Below, piece by piece: positions 37,644 to 47,975 of a stretch of 64,000 nt of DNA. The stretch spans positions 62,001 to 126,000 of the forward strand of contig NZ_JALJRA010000002.1 in NCBI RefSeq assembly GCF_022968135.1. The letters run 5' to 3'. Position numbers and translations under genes: made by a program. The notes under the pieces are model-generated. The model searched no databases and was not told the DNA's origin. It worked only from the letters and a program-made list of their open reading frames with translations. This DNA is from Pseudorhizobium tarimense (GTDB lineage Bacteria; Pseudomonadota; Alphaproteobacteria; Rhizobiales; Rhizobiaceae). Each line of letters begins with the position of its first letter. Within the stretch, counting starts at the first letter, position 1.

Positions 37644-38588
37644 TCAGCCGAGCAGCCAAGCCCAGAAGCTGACCGAAATGATGCCGAAGGCGGTCGTAAC
37701 GCTGATCGTCGAAGCAGCGATATTCTGGCCCGACCGGAAGCGGTGCGCGATCAGCCACGCATTGATGCCGGTCGGAACCGACGACGTCAGTACCATGGCG
37801 GACGTCCAGGCGGGGCTGAGCCCAAGAATCCGGCTCATGACAAAGACGGCCGCAGGCAGCAGGAAGAGCTTCAGCGCAGCGACCGCGCCGGTCAGCCCGA
37901 TATTGCCGCGGACGGGATATTTCGTCAGCGCCATCCCGATCGAGATCAGCGCCGCTGGCCCCGCCGCGCTGGAGAGTTGGATCACCACGGTGTTTACGAC
38001 GGGCGTCAGCGTCATGCCGGACAGGTTGAACGCCAATCCGGCGCCGAGCGCGATCACCAGCGGGTTGCGGATGAGATTGGAGCCGACTTGGCGGATGATG
38101 GCCTTCAGGCCGCGCGCCTGCCCGCCGTCGACGACCACGGCAGCGCGCTCCATCAGGATGGTGCCGACGATCATCATCAGGGGCAGGTGGATGGCTAGCA
38201 GGATCGACAGCGCCACCAGCCCATCTGGGCCGACAGAGCGTCCCACCAGAGGAAGACCGATGAAGACATTGTTGGCGAAAGCAGCCGACATGCCGGCAAT
38301 GACGCCGATCTTGTCGTCGCGCCCGAAGACATGCTTTGCGACGAGGTGGCCCGCCGTCCAGGTGACGGCGACGCCGGCAAAATAGGCGCACCACAGGCGG
38401 AAGGGTGAAACGCCTTCGAAATGCGCGTCGGCGAGCGTGTGGAAGATCAGCATCGGGACGGCGATCTTGAACACGAATTCGCCGAGGGCATCACCGGTGG
38501 CCTCGCTGAGGATACCGGTGCGGGCAACAACCCAGCCGATCAGGATGAGCAGGAAAACGGGAGCGACATTGATGAGTGTGGCAGACAA
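37644..38588 (-). CDS. AEC family transporter (auxin efflux carrier-like)
   Basis: A protein of about 314 residues with ten hydrophobic helices in the 5+5 pattern of the AEC/BART family (FKIAVPMLIFHTLADAHFEG in the first half, GMALTKYPVR in the second). In bacteria these carriers export or exchange small organic acids such as malate; the actual substrate is unknown. The start is uncertain. I chose TTG at 38588, which gives the normal MSATLINVAPVFLLILIGW beginning; the frame stays open to 38663 but the extra residues look non-coding. Confidence 0.85.
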   Translation of the reverse strand: MSATLINVAPVFLLILIGWVVARTGILSEATGDALGEFVFKIAVPMLIFHTLADAHFEGVSPFRLWCAYFAGVAVTWTAGHLVAKHVFGRDDKIGVIAGMSAAFANNVFIGLPLVGRSVGPDGLVALSILLAIHLPLMMIVGTILMERAAVVVDGGQARGLKAIIRQVGSNLIRNPLVIALGAGLAFNLSGMTLTPVVNTVVIQLSSAAGPAALISIGMALTKYPVRGNIGLTGAVAALKLFLLPAAVFVMSRILGLSPAWTSAMVLTSSVPTGINAWLIAHRFRSGQNIAASTISVTTAFGIISVSFWAWLLG

Positions 38589-38761
38589 GGGAGGAGCTTT
38601 CGAGGGAGGTATACCACCCGGTTTAAACGAAGCGGGTGGCGTCGACAAACGCCAAGCGAACAATGAGAGGCGTCGGCGTCCCGTTTGCCTCTAGGGTTTT
38701 TGCCTCGCATGTGCGAGAAGACGCCGAACCGTCACTTCGGCAACCACAGGGGCTTGGCTGC

Positions 38762-39754
38762 ATGTCAAAATTCGACGTCCTCACGGTCGGAAATGCGATC
38801 GTCGATATCATTGCGCGCTGCGAAGACAGCTTTCTCAGCGACAACGAGATCATCAAGGGGGCGATGAATCTGATCGATGCCGACCGCGCTGAACTGCTTT
38901 ACGGCAAGATGGGGCCGGCGGTTGAAGCGTCCGGCGGTTCCGCCGGCAATACGGCGGCGGGAATCGCAGGGCTCGGCGGCAAGGCAGCTTATTTCGGCAA
39001 GGTCGCCGAAGACCAGCTCGGGACGATCTTTCAGCACGACATCCGCGCACAGGGCGTCCACTATGCAACGAAGCCGCAGGGCTCGAACCCGCCGACGGCG
39101 CGCTCGATGATCTTCGTCACTCCGGATGGCGAGCGGTCGATGAACACCTATCTCGGCGCCTGCGTCGAACTGGGTCCGGAGGACGTCGAGCCTCAGGTTG
39201 TCGCCGATTCGGCTGTGACCTACTTCGAAGGCTATCTCTGGGATCCGCCGCGCGCCAAGGAAGCCATCCTCGACTGTGCCCGCATTGCGCATGAAAATGG
39301 GCGAGAGGTCTCCATGACGCTCTCCGATCCTTTCTGTGTCGGCCGATATCGCGCCGAGTTTCTCGATCTGATGCGCTCAGGCACGGTAGACATCGTGTTC
39401 GCCAACAAGCAGGAGGCGCTGTCGCTCTGTGAGACGGATGACTTCGAGCTGGCGCTGACGAGCATTGCGAAGGACTGCAAGCTGGCGGCAGTGACCCTGA
39501 GTGAAGAGGGCGCCATCATCTTGCGTAGCGACGAGCGCGTGAAGATCGATGCCTATCCGGTCCCCGACGTCGTCGACACCACGGGTGCCGGCGACCTCTT
39601 TGCGGCCGGCTTCCTCTACGGCTACACGCAAGGCCGTTCGCTTGCCGATTGCGGCAAGCTCGGCTGCTTGTCGGCAGCCATCGTCATCCAGCAGATCGGG
39701 CCGCGGCCGATGGAATCGCTGAAGGATGCGGCGGTGCGAGAGGGACTGCTCTAA
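38762..39754 (+). CDS. Adenosine kinase (PfkB family)
   Basis: A 330-residue sugar/nucleoside kinase. The N-terminal MSKFDVLTVGNAIVDIIARC, GGSAGNTAAGIAGLGGKAAY and the C-terminal DTTGAGDLFAAGFLYGY (catalytic Asp and anion hole) are typical of the rhizobial PfkB proteins annotated as adenosine kinase, which phosphorylate adenosine for purine salvage. The ATG at 38762 is chosen over longer forms because family members begin here. Confidence 0.9.
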   Translation: MSKFDVLTVGNAIVDIIARCEDSFLSDNEIIKGAMNLIDADRAELLYGKMGPAVEASGGSAGNTAAGIAGLGGKAAYFGKVAEDQLGTIFQHDIRAQGVHYATKPQGSNPPTARSMIFVTPDGERSMNTYLGACVELGPEDVEPQVVADSAVTYFEGYLWDPPRAKEAILDCARIAHENGREVSMTLSDPFCVGRYRAEFLDLMRSGTVDIVFANKQEALSLCETDDFELALTSIAKDCKLAAVTLSEEGAIILRSDERVKIDAYPVPDVVDTTGAGDLFAAGFLYGYTQGRSLADCGKLGCLSAAIVIQQIGPRPMESLKDAAVREGLL

Positions 39755-39760
39755 GCGTCC

Positions 39761-40312
39761 CTACTTGAAGGCTTCGCCGGGATAGGCGCCCCATATCTCG
39801 GCTTGGTTCACCCAGCCTTCGGCGCCTTCAACGACAGCATGGCACCAGTCGCCGTTGCACTCGTTCATCACGATGACGACGCCGGGCTGAAGCTTGGCGA
39901 TGACGGCCGAGGAGTTCTGGGGGTCGCGCCGCATGTTGACGAATACCTCGCCGTCCTTCCCGCGCATCCAAGGTGCGGCAACCGCCGTGCGCTCGCCGGA
40001 CAGCAGCGCCTGGTTCACCCAGCCTTCCGTGCCGTCCGCATCGCGGACCCGGCGCCAGTTGTCGTATTCCTGGATCACCTCCATCGGCGTACCGGATTTC
40101 AGGTACATCCAGGCGACGGGGTAATCGGTGCTCGGGCCGATGCGGATGTTCACCCGCTTCGACTTGAGGCTGACAAAGCGGGGAAGCGGAAGGCCGCTTG
40201 CCCCTTTACCCGCACCCTGAGCAGAGGCAGCCGAAGGGGCAGCGATCGAGGTGGCGAGACCGACCGTCAGAGCAAGAAGGGTGGTGAGGATGACGCTACG
40301 CATGCGTGCCAT
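39761..40312 (-). CDS. Exported SH3-domain protein
   Basis: A 183-residue secreted protein with a signal peptide ending near ASA (about residue 30) and two bacterial SH3-like repeats. Each repeat has an N-R-x-G/D-P core (VNIRIGPSTDYPVAWMYLKS, VNMRRDPQNSSAVIAKLQPG) and ends with EGWVNQA. Such domains bind cell-wall or protein ligands in the periplasm. A second ATG at 40303 is equally possible as start. Convergent with the adenosine kinase gene. Confidence 0.88.
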   Translation of the reverse strand: MARMRSVILTTLLALTVGLATSIAAPSAASAQGAGKGASGLPLPRFVSLKSKRVNIRIGPSTDYPVAWMYLKSGTPMEVIQEYDNWRRVRDADGTEGWVNQALLSGERTAVAAPWMRGKDGEVFVNMRRDPQNSSAVIAKLQPGVVIVMNECNGDWCHAVVEGAEGWVNQAEIWGAYPGEAFK

Positions 40313-40479
40313 TCCAAGTTATGCCGTACCGGTCTCACCGGTCATGGGATCACGGACGGGCGCAGCCGAGACAACGCCTCGGAAGAGGTTTTGTTTGTCT
40401 TCGCTGACGGGTCTGGTAGAAACGCCCTGAATACGTCGAATATCGCGCGACTTGGTTAAGGACCTCTGAACACGACGCC

Positions 40480-41484
40480 ATGACAGTCAGGAAGAAGCCC
40501 AAGGTCTACATCACGCGAAAGCTGCCCGATGCCGTGGAAACCCGCATGCGCGAGCTGTTCGACGCCGAGCTCAACATCGACGACCGTCCGCGGACGAGAG
40601 ACGAGCTGACGGCCGCGATGAAGACGGCGGACGTGCTGGTGCCGACGGTCACCGACCGAATCGACGAAGCGCTGATCGCCGAAGCCGGTGAAGACCTCAA
40701 GCTCATTGCGAGCTTCTCCAACGGCACCGACCACATCGACATCGACGCTGCCGCCAAGAAGGGCATCACCGTCACGAATACGCCAAATGTGCTGACCGAA
40801 GATACCGCCGACATGACCATGGCGCTGATCCTCGCGGTGTCGCGTCGGCTGACGGAGGGGGCTCGCATCCTCACGGACAGTCCCGGTGATTGGGCCGGAT
40901 GGTCCCCGACATGGATGCTGGGTCGACGGATCTGGGGAAAGCGTATCGGCATTGTCGGCATGGGTCGGATCGGCACCGCTGTCGCACGGCGAGCCAAGGC
41001 CTTCGGCCTGTCGATCCACTACCACAACCGCAAGCGCGCCCATCCCGCAACCGAGGAGGAGCTGGAGGCCACGTATTGGGATAGCCTCGACCAGATGCTG
41101 GCACGCGTCGACGTGGTCTCGGTCAACTGCCCCTCCACGCCGGCAACCTTCCATTTGCTCTCGGCGCGCCGCCTGGCGCTGATGCAGCCGACCTCCATCA
41201 TCGTCAATACTGCCCGCGGCGACATCATCGACGAGGCGGCGATGATCCAGTTGCTGCGCGAGGGGAAGATCGCAGGCGCTGGCCTGGACGTCTACCAGAA
41301 CGAGCCGGCGATAAATCCGAAGCTGATCAAGCTCGCCAATGAAGGCCGCGTTGTCCTCCTGCCGCACATGGGATCGGCCACCATTGAGGGGCGCATCGAC
41401 ATGGGTGACAAGGTGATCATCAACATCCGTACCTTCTTTGACGGCCATCGGCCGCCGAACCGCGTTCTGCCGGGCCGCGCTTAA
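40480..41484 (+). CDS. 2-hydroxyacid dehydrogenase (glyoxylate/hydroxypyruvate reductase type)
   Basis: A 334-residue D-isomer-specific 2-hydroxyacid dehydrogenase. It shows GIVGMGRIGTAVA (NAD-binding glycine motif, about residue 155), the catalytic Arg in NTARGDIIDE, the Glu in the DVYQNEPAI segment and the His in LPHMGSAT. Close relatives are annotated as D-glycerate dehydrogenase or glyoxylate reductase (GyaR/GhrB). The 167 bases upstream show no gene. Confidence 0.9.
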   Translation: MTVRKKPKVYITRKLPDAVETRMRELFDAELNIDDRPRTRDELTAAMKTADVLVPTVTDRIDEALIAEAGEDLKLIASFSNGTDHIDIDAAAKKGITVTNTPNVLTEDTADMTMALILAVSRRLTEGARILTDSPGDWAGWSPTWMLGRRIWGKRIGIVGMGRIGTAVARRAKAFGLSIHYHNRKRAHPATEEELEATYWDSLDQMLARVDVVSVNCPSTPATFHLLSARRLALMQPTSIIVNTARGDIIDEAAMIQLLREGKIAGAGLDVYQNEPAINPKLIKLANEGRVVLLPHMGSATIEGRIDMGDKVIINIRTFFDGHRPPNRVLPGRA

Positions 41485-41497
41485 GTCGCAAAACAGT

Positions 41498-41998
41498 TTA
41501 GCTGGCTACTGCCAACGGGCCTGCCAGCGGCTTGACCATCTCGATGAATGTCACGCGGTCATAGCCGGGATGAGAGCGTTCTGCCGACTTGACGAACCCC
41601 CAGCGAGCAAAGGTCGCGTGATTGTCTGCAAGCTCGATACGCGCTTCCAGGCGGAGGCTGTTGGCACCGCTCGTCACTGCGACATCTTCGGCCGTCGCAA
41701 GCAGCTGCCGGCCAAGCCCTCTGCCCTGCATCTCCGGCAGTACTGCTAGCTTGCCGATGTAGAGGACATCCGGTGGCTCGGGGCGGCAGAAGATACAGGC
41801 CGAAAGTTCACCCTCCGTCGTCGCGACGAAGCCGATCTCGCTAGCGGCCTTTTCCTTCAGGGACTGCAGCGTGAGACGTCGTGCCGAAGAGGGCGGATCG
41901 ATCATCCCGTCCATGTAGCGGAACGATCGCAGGATAAGCTGAAGCAGCGCCTCCCATTGATCGAAATCCTCCGGGGTAATGCGGCGGATCTCGCTCAC
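41498..41998 (-). CDS. GNAT family N-acetyltransferase
   Basis: A 166-residue acetyltransferase. The acetyl-CoA site is the VLPEMQGRGLGRQLLATAED segment (Q/R-x-x-G-x-G). ISEIRRITPEDF-like N-terminus and NHATFARWGFVKSAER are consistent with the fold. The substrate is unknown. Its start overlaps the stop of the MoeB-like gene (ATGA), so both are translated from one message. Confidence 0.88.
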   Translation of the reverse strand: MSEIRRITPEDFDQWEALLQLILRSFRYMDGMIDPPSSARRLTLQSLKEKAASEIGFVATTEGELSACIFCRPEPPDVLYIGKLAVLPEMQGRGLGRQLLATAEDVAVTSGANSLRLEARIELADNHATFARWGFVKSAERSHPGYDRVTFIEMVKPLAGPLAVAS

Positions 41999-42762
41999 TC
42001 GGCAGCGCTTTCGGCTGGGCGCCGCTTGTAGCGGATTGTGTCGAAGCGGGCGGCGAGGGCGTCGTAAAGCAGAAGCCGTCCCACCAGGGGTTCGCCGATT
42101 CCCGTGAGGATCTTGATGGCTTCCATCGCCATGAGCGTGCCGATGACGCCGGTCAGCGCGCCGATGATTCCCGTCTCCGCGCAGGAGGGAATGAGGCCCT
42201 CAGGCGGCTTCTCCGGGAAGAGATCGCGGTATGTGGGATTGGCTGTTCCTGTGGAGGAAGCCGCGTAAGGCATCAGCACGGTCAGCGACCCGTCGAAGCG
42301 ACCGACGGCGCCCGTAACGAGCGGAATACGTGCTTCCTCAGCGGCATCTGCTGCGGCATACCGGGTGTCGAAGTTGTCGGATCCGTCGATGAGGAGGTCG
42401 AACAAGGGAAGGTGCGAGGTCCCCCAGCGGAGCGAGAAGCGCTCCTCGTAGTCGAGCACGCGGACACCGGGGTTGAGGCGTGCAATGGAGGCCCTTGCGC
42501 TTTCCGTCTTGGCGGCCCCGACCGTTCCCGTATCATGGATGACCTGCCGCTGCAGGTTGGACAGAGAGACGATGTCGTCGTCGATGATCCCGAGCGTCCC
42601 GACCCCCGCCGCCGCCAGGTATTGCAGCACCGGCGCACCGAGGCCGCCCGCGCCGATCACCAGCACCCGCGCATTCTTCAGGCGCTGCTGTCCCGCCCCG
42701 CCGATCTCCGGCAGGAGGATGTGGCGACGGTAACGTTCGATCTCTTCAGCGGACAGTTCCAT
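41995..42762 (-). CDS. moeB: MoeB/ThiF family adenylyltransferase (HesA/MoeB/ThiF)
   Basis: A 255-residue E1-like enzyme. It has an N-terminal ELSAEEIERYRRHILLPEIG, the ATP-binding GAGGLGAPVLQYLAAAGVG (about residue 37) and the DGSDNFDTRY motif. MoeB adenylates the C-terminus of MoaD for molybdopterin synthesis. The two CxxC pairs that bind zinc in E. coli MoeB are not present; only a single Cys in IPSCAETG remains, so ThiF-like sulfur transfer to thiamine is also possible. The start at 42762 is the family-typical one. Confidence 0.88.
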   Translation of the reverse strand: MELSAEEIERYRRHILLPEIGGAGQQRLKNARVLVIGAGGLGAPVLQYLAAAGVGTLGIIDDDIVSLSNLQRQVIHDTGTVGAAKTESARASIARLNPGVRVLDYEERFSLRWGTSHLPLFDLLIDGSDNFDTRYAAADAAEEARIPLVTGAVGRFDGSLTVLMPYAASSTGTANPTYRDLFPEKPPEGLIPSCAETGIIGALTGVIGTLMAMEAIKILTGIGEPLVGRLLLYDALAARFDTIRYKRRPAESAAE

Positions 42763-42799
42763 GGAGTTGATCCTATCAGCCCTTCTCGACAGCCGAAAG

Positions 42800-43921
42800 C
42801 TATGGGCGGATGCTGCCGCCTTCCACGGTGAAGAACTGCGCACGCTCCGCCAGCGCCGAAAACATCGAGCGGTCCGTACCGGTCATGAAGGCCTGGCCGC
42901 CCAGCTCGTGGATGAGGTCGAAAAGGGCGGCGCGCCGGCCTTCGTCCAGATGTGCGGCAATCTCGTCGAGCAGAAGGATGGGAGCATACCCAGTCATGTT
43001 CGCGGTCAGCCGCGCATGAGCAAGCACGAGCCCGATCAGCAGCGCCTTCTGCTCTCCGGTGGAGCACCGGCCGGCATCCATGTCCTTCTCCCGGTGACGG
43101 ACAAGAAGGTCGCTGCGATGCGGGCCATCTAGCGTCCGGCCTGCCGCCGCGTCCCGCCCGCGGCTTTCGCGCAGCATGTCGAGGTAGAGATCCTCCAGAT
43201 CGGCTGCGGGGCGATCGGCTGTTTCATCAAGGAAGCCACTCAGGGTGAGAGTCGGCGAAGGAAACGGTGTCTGCTCCGTCGCGGCCGACAGGTTACGCAA
43301 CAGGCCGAGCATCTCCTGTCTGGCGGCCGCCATGGCAATGCCAAGCCCCGCCATCTGTGTCTCGATCGCCGAAAGCCAGGAAGGGTCGAAGCGCCCTTCC
43401 GAAAGCAGGCGGTTGCGACTGCGCATGGCACGTTCGAAATCACTGGCGCGCCGGCCGTGGGCAGGATCGATCGACAGCACCAACCGGTCGAGAAAACGCC
43501 GGCGATCGGCGGAAGGCCCGGTGAAAAGCCCATCCATCGCCGGTGTCAGCCAGAGCACGGCCAGGTGATCGGTGAGTTCTTCGGTGGATTTTGCGGGCGT
43601 ACCGTTGATCCGCAGACGACGAACCTGAGCTTCTCCTTCACCATCGATGCCGGTGCCGAGAGCAACCTCCCCCTCCATGCCCTCGATCTTTGCGAACACG
43701 GAGAAGCCCGCCTCTGCCCCTACGCGCGTGACGTCTGCGAGAACGGCCCTGCGCAGGCCGCGTCCAGGCGAAAGGAAGGAGACGGCCTCCATCAGGTTGG
43801 TCTTGCCCGCGCCGTTCTCGCCCGTCAGCACCACATGACGCTCGTCCAGCGGCAGCGTCGCTTCCGCGTAGTTGCGGAAGTCGCTGAGCTTGAGCTGAGA
43901 GAGAAAGATCTTTTGCGCCAT
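42800..43921 (-). CDS. recF: DNA replication and repair protein RecF
   Basis: A 373-residue ABC-type ATPase of the RecFOR gap-repair pathway. It has an N-terminal LKLSDFRNYAEATL, Walker A GENGAGKTN (about residues 34-42), the signature region STGEQKALLIGLVLAHA and Walker B PILLLDEIAAHLD. The start at 43921 (MAQKIFLSQL) gives family length. The frame stays open to 44251 but the extension overlaps the divergent gene's leader. Unlike E. coli there is no host dnaN next to it. Confidence 0.95.
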   Translation of the reverse strand: MAQKIFLSQLKLSDFRNYAEATLPLDERHVVLTGENGAGKTNLMEAVSFLSPGRGLRRAVLADVTRVGAEAGFSVFAKIEGMEGEVALGTGIDGEGEAQVRRLRINGTPAKSTEELTDHLAVLWLTPAMDGLFTGPSADRRRFLDRLVLSIDPAHGRRASDFERAMRSRNRLLSEGRFDPSWLSAIETQMAGLGIAMAAARQEMLGLLRNLSAATEQTPFPSPTLTLSGFLDETADRPAADLEDLYLDMLRESRGRDAAAGRTLDGPHRSDLLVRHREKDMDAGRCSTGEQKALLIGLVLAHARLTANMTGYAPILLLDEIAAHLDEGRRAALFDLIHELGGQAFMTGTDRSMFSALAERAQFFTVEGGSIRP

Positions 43922-44117
43922 GAACGTCTGCTTGACTTGGTAGATCGGAGCTAAGGGTTCTCGATGCTTATGACAAGCCGGCGCCAGGCGATTGCGGAGG
44001 CACCGAAAGATCTTGTGGCGTCTGTAGCGCAGCGGGAACCATGACCGTATCCTATAGTTTGAGGCGACAGCGTCACCGCAGATGATACCTCGCGACGTCT
44101 GCCAGGAGTTGACCCTC

Positions 44118-44402
44118 ATGCTCTCGAATGATGACATGACGCCGGAAGAAGCCCGCCGGGACCACCGCGAGATGCTGTGGTTCCTGACAATCAATGCGGC
44201 GTTCGGCATGGCGCTTGGAGCCTCCGTTGCCTTCGCCCTGTTCTGGTTCAATCTCTACGGTATCGGGTCGACGATCGCTCGGTCGCGAATGCCGCTGTTC
44301 TCCTTCGCGATGATCGCCATCCCGCTTGCGCTCACCTTCGGTGGTGCGGTAACAGCCTCGGCCATCATGCTGATGCCCTACAAGCGCAAGAAGCAGCTAT
44401 AA
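44118..44402 (+). CDS. Small two-helix membrane protein
   Basis: A 94-residue protein with two hydrophobic helices (about residues 23-48 and 58-84) and a basic C-terminus (PYKRKKQL). The start at 44118 has AGGAG at 9 bases; an in-frame ATG at 44082 is less well supported. No family is recognised beyond a conserved-looking rhizobial membrane protein. It is followed 33 bases later by slyX. Confidence 0.72.
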   Translation: MLSNDDMTPEEARRDHREMLWFLTINAAFGMALGASVAFALFWFNLYGIGSTIARSRMPLFSFAMIAIPLALTFGGAVTASAIMLMPYKRKKQL

Positions 44403-44435
44403 GCCGCTTCCGCGGGGGAAACTTGAGGTTCCACA

Positions 44436-44645
44436 GTGACGGACCATGAAGACCGGATGATACGGCTCGAGGAGCTTGCGGCCCATCAGGCAAAGGTGAT
44501 CGAAGAACTGTCGGATCAGCTTGCCGAGCAGTGGAAGGCCGTCGAGCAGACAAGGGCGAAGCTGGATCGGCTGACTGAGCGGTTTCTGACGCTCGAGGAA
44601 GCCTCGCTCGATGCACCGGCGATCACCAAGCCACCACACTATTAG
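44436..44645 (+). CDS. slyX: SlyX family protein
   Basis: A 69-residue coiled-coil protein ending in the family's characteristic PPHY. It begins with GTG at 44436, preceded by TTGAGG at 8 bases. The heptad pattern (RLEELAAHQAKVIEELSDQL) runs over the first 50 residues. Its function is unknown. Confidence 0.88.
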   Translation: MTDHEDRMIRLEELAAHQAKVIEELSDQLAEQWKAVEQTRAKLDRLTERFLTLEEASLDAPAITKPPHY

Positions 44646-44656
44646 GCGCGAGTTCT

Positions 44657-44696
44657 TCAGCGAAAAGGGCAGCCGCGCGGCTGCCCTTTTCGCTGA
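44657..44696. terminator. Bidirectional terminator between slyX and dnaJ
   Basis: A perfect 40-bp palindrome with arms TCAGCGAAAAGGGCAGCCGC and its complement. It contains A and T runs on both sides of a GC-rich core, between two convergent genes. Confidence 0.92.
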
Positions 44697-44718
44697 TCGT
44701 AGTCTCCTCGAACGCATG

Positions 44719-45858
44719 TCAGCCTTCGAAGAACTCCTTCATCCGGGCAAAGAAGCCGGTTGATTCCGGATTGTTCTCCTTCGAGGAGATCTCCTCGAAC
44801 TCCTGCAACAGCTCGCGCTGGCGCTTCGTCAGCTTCTGCGGCGTCTCGATCTGGATCTGGATATAGAGGTCGCCCGTCTGCGAGGAGCGCAGCACCGGCA
44901 TGCCCTTGGACTTCAGCCGGAACTGCTTGCCGGGCTGCGTGCCCTCTGGCACCGTCACGCGCGACTTCGTGCCGTCAAGCGTCGCCACATCGAAGGTCCC
45001 GCCGAGCGCGGCCGTCGTCATGGAGATCGGAACGGTGCAGAAGAGATCCGCGCCGTCACGCTGGAAGAACTGGTGCGGCTTCACCGAGAGGAAGATGTAG
45101 AGGTCTCCCGCCGGGCCACCCCGCATGCCGGCTTCACCCTCGCCCTGCAAGCGGATGCGCGTTCCGTCCTCGATACCGGCCGGGATGTTGACCGACAGCG
45201 AGCGCTCTTCAGAAATGCGCCCCTGGCCGTGACACTTGGTGCAGGGATCGGTGATCGTCTGGCCGCGGCCGTGGCAGGTCGGACAGGTCCGCTCGACAGA
45301 GAAGAAGCCCTGGCTCGCCCGCACGCGGCCGGAGCCGTGGCAGGTGCCGCAGGTCTTCGGCTGTGTACCGGGCTTGGCACCCGAACCGGAGCAGACATCG
45401 CAGGTGATCGAGGTCGGCACGCGGATCTGCGCCGTCTTGCCGGTAAAGGCTTCCTCGAGCGAAATTTCCATATTGTAGCGAAGGTCGGCACCGCGTTCGC
45501 GCCCACCGGAGGAGCGGCGTGCGCGGCCGCCTCCCATCATCTCGCCGAAGATGTCTTCGAAGATGTCGGAGAAGCCGCCGGCACCGGCTGCGCCGAAACC
45601 GCCGCCCATGCCGCCGCCGCCCATGCCGCCGGCTTCGAAGGCTGCGTGCCCGAAGCGGTCGTAGGCTGCGCGCTTCTGAGGATCCTTCAAGGTCTCGTAG
45701 GCCTCGTTGATCTCCTTGAATTTCTTCTCGGCTTCCGTGTCGCCCGGGTTCTTGTCCGGATGATACTTCATCGCGAGTTTGCGGAAGGCGCTCTTCAGCT
45801 CCTTCTCGTCAGCGGACCGGCCGACACCCAAGGTTTCGTAAAAATCAGCTTTTGCCAT
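44719..45858 (-). CDS. dnaJ: Chaperone protein DnaJ
   Basis: A 379-residue Hsp40. The J domain with YHPDKNPGD (HPD about residues 33-35) is followed by a Gly/Phe-rich region (about 75-110). Four zinc repeats follow ([32 protein letters not shown]), then C-terminal substrate domains. It stimulates DnaK ATPase. It lies 92 bases after dnaK; an 8-bp hairpin (CCGGCTGC/GCAGCCGG at 45884-45905) in that gap may lower dnaJ expression relative to dnaK. Confidence 0.97.
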   Translation of the reverse strand: MAKADFYETLGVGRSADEKELKSAFRKLAMKYHPDKNPGDTEAEKKFKEINEAYETLKDPQKRAAYDRFGHAAFEAGGMGGGGMGGGFGAAGAGGFSDIFEDIFGEMMGGGRARRSSGGRERGADLRYNMEISLEEAFTGKTAQIRVPTSITCDVCSGSGAKPGTQPKTCGTCHGSGRVRASQGFFSVERTCPTCHGRGQTITDPCTKCHGQGRISEERSLSVNIPAGIEDGTRIRLQGEGEAGMRGGPAGDLYIFLSVKPHQFFQRDGADLFCTVPISMTTAALGGTFDVATLDGTKSRVTVPEGTQPGKQFRLKSKGMPVLRSSQTGDLYIQIQIETPQKLTKRQRELLQEFEEISSKENNPESTGFFARMKEFFEG

Positions 45859-45950
45859 GGAGGTAACGGCTCCCGAAAGTATTCCGGCTGCACGATGGCA
45901 GCCGGATTTTCTAGTCGACTATCTCGAAAGGCTCGCCAAGGAGGCGGACC

Positions 45951-47861
45951 TTAAGCCGACTTCTTGTCGTCCTTGATTTCCTCGTAGTCGGCATCCACGA
46001 CGCCGTCGTCGTCGCTCTTGCCGCCCTCGGAACCGTCGGAGCCTTCAGCCTGCTGCGCTTCGTAGATCGCCTGGCCCAGCTTCATGGACACTTCCATGAG
46101 CGTCTGGGTCTTGGCCTGGATGTCGTCTGCATCCGGTTCGGACGCTTCGACAGCCGCCTTCAACGAAGCGATCGCATCTTCGATCGACTTGCGGTCGGAC
46201 TCGGAGACCTTGTCGCCGTATTCCTGCAGCGACTTTTCGGTCGAATGGACCAGGCTCTCTGCCTGATTCTTCGCCTCGACGCCGGCACGACGCTTCTTGT
46301 CTTCCTCGGCGTGCGCCTCGGCATCCTTGACCATCTTCTCGATGTCGGCGTCCGACAGACCGCCGGAAGCCTGGATGCGGATCTGCTGTTCCTTGCCCGT
46401 ACCCTTGTCCTTGGCCGAAACCTGGACGATGCCGTTCGCGTCGATGTCAAAGGTGACTTCGATCTGCGGAACGCCACGCGGTGCCGGCGGCAGGCCGACG
46501 AGGTCGAACTGGCCGAGCAGCTTGTTGTCCGCAGCCATCTCGCGCTCGCCCTGCGAAACGCGGATCGTCACGGCCGACTGGTTGTCTTCGGCGGTCGAGA
46601 AGGTCTGGCTCTTCTTCGTCGGGATCGTCGTGTTGCGATCGATCAGACGGGTGAAGACGCCACCGAGCGTTTCAATGCCGAGCGACAGCGGGGTCACGTC
46701 GAGCAGAAGGACGTCCTTGACGTCGCCCTGCAGAACGCCGGCCTGGATGGCTGCACCCATGGCGACCACTTCATCTGGGTTGACGCCCTTGTGCGGTTCC
46801 TTGCCGAACAGCTGCTTGACGACTTCCTGAACCTTCGGCATGCGGCTCATGCCGCCCACCAGAACGACTTCGTCGATTTCGCCAGCTGTGACGCCTGCAT
46901 CCTTGAGTGCTGCCTTGCATGGAGCAACGGTGCGCTGGACCAGATCGTCGACCAGGCTTTCGAACTTCGCGCGGGTCAGCTTCATCGTCAGGTGCTTCGG
47001 ACCGGAAGCGTCTGCCGTGATAAACGGCAGGTTGATTTCGGTCTGCTGCGAGGACGAGAGCTCGATCTTGGCCTTTTCCGCAGCTTCCTTGAGGCGCTGC
47101 AGGGCAAGCTTGTCGTTCTTCAGGTCGATGCCCTGGTCCTTCTTGAACTCGTTGGCGAGATACTCGACGAGACGCATGTCGAAGTCTTCACCGCCGAGGA
47201 AGGTGTCGCCGTTGGTGGACTTCACCTCGAAGACGCCGTCGCCGATTTCCAGAACCGAAATATCGAAGGTACCACCACCCAAGTCGTAGACGGCGATTGT
47301 CTTGCCGTCCTTCTTGTCGAGGCCGTAAGCGAGTGCGGCAGCGGTCGGCTCGTTGATGATGCGCAGAACCTCAAGGCCAGCGATCTTGCCGGCATCCTTG
47401 GTTGCCTGGCGCTGTGCGTCGTTGAAGTAGGCCGGAACGGTGATGACCGCCTTCTCGACCTTCTCGCCGAGGTAGGATTCTGCGGTTTCCTTCATCTTCT
47501 GAAGGATCATCGCGGAGATCTGCGCAGGCGAGTAGCCCTTGCCCTGAGCCTTGACCCAGGCATCGCCATTGTCGCCCTTGGAGATCTCGAACGGAACGAG
47601 GCCCTTGTCCTTCTCGACGGTCGGATCCTCGTAGCGGCGGCCAATCAGGCGCTTGACGGCAAAAAGAGTATTCGTGGGATTGGTCACGGCCTGGCGCTTT
47701 GCCGGCTGGCCGACGAGGCGCTCACCGTCTTCGGTGAAGGCGACCATGGAAGGGGTCGTACGAGCGCCTTCGGCGTTCTCGATCACCTTCGCGTCCTTGC
47801 CGTCCATGATGGCGACGCAGGAGTTCGTCGTACCGAGGTCGATGCCAATTACTTTTGCCAT
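45951..47861 (-). CDS. dnaK: Chaperone protein DnaK (Hsp70)
   Basis: A 636-residue Hsp70. The ATPase domain starts [17 protein letters not shown]. The segments [34 protein letters not shown] and the linker [16 protein letters not shown] are diagnostic, and the tail ends in an acidic [10 protein letters not shown]. The start at 47861 is preceded by GGAGAGAG. A heat-shock-like promoter lies about 115 bases upstream. Confidence 0.98.
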   Translation of the reverse strand: MAKVIGIDLGTTNSCVAIMDGKDAKVIENAEGARTTPSMVAFTEDGERLVGQPAKRQAVTNPTNTLFAVKRLIGRRYEDPTVEKDKGLVPFEISKGDNGDAWVKAQGKGYSPAQISAMILQKMKETAESYLGEKVEKAVITVPAYFNDAQRQATKDAGKIAGLEVLRIINEPTAAALAYGLDKKDGKTIAVYDLGGGTFDISVLEIGDGVFEVKSTNGDTFLGGEDFDMRLVEYLANEFKKDQGIDLKNDKLALQRLKEAAEKAKIELSSSQQTEINLPFITADASGPKHLTMKLTRAKFESLVDDLVQRTVAPCKAALKDAGVTAGEIDEVVLVGGMSRMPKVQEVVKQLFGKEPHKGVNPDEVVAMGAAIQAGVLQGDVKDVLLLDVTPLSLGIETLGGVFTRLIDRNTTIPTKKSQTFSTAEDNQSAVTIRVSQGEREMAADNKLLGQFDLVGLPPAPRGVPQIEVTFDIDANGIVQVSAKDKGTGKEQQIRIQASGGLSDADIEKMVKDAEAHAEEDKKRRAGVEAKNQAESLVHSTEKSLQEYGDKVSESDRKSIEDAIASLKAAVEASEPDADDIQAKTQTLMEVSMKLGQAIYEAQQAEGSDGSEGGKSDDDGVVDADYEEIKDDKKSA

Positions 47862-47975
47862 GTTTCTCTCTCCTTTAAGCGAACCGTCGGAACCCCGCTC
47901 AGGCATTCCGCTGACAGTTCCTCGAATGGGATGGTCTTTTACGTTTCGGGCAGCATGCGCTGCGTCATGCGGCGT

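Noticed and set aside
42763..42843. N-terminal extension of the MoeB-like protein
   Set aside because: The extra 27 residues overlap the recF gene's end and lack family similarity; the ATG at 42762 gives the normal start.
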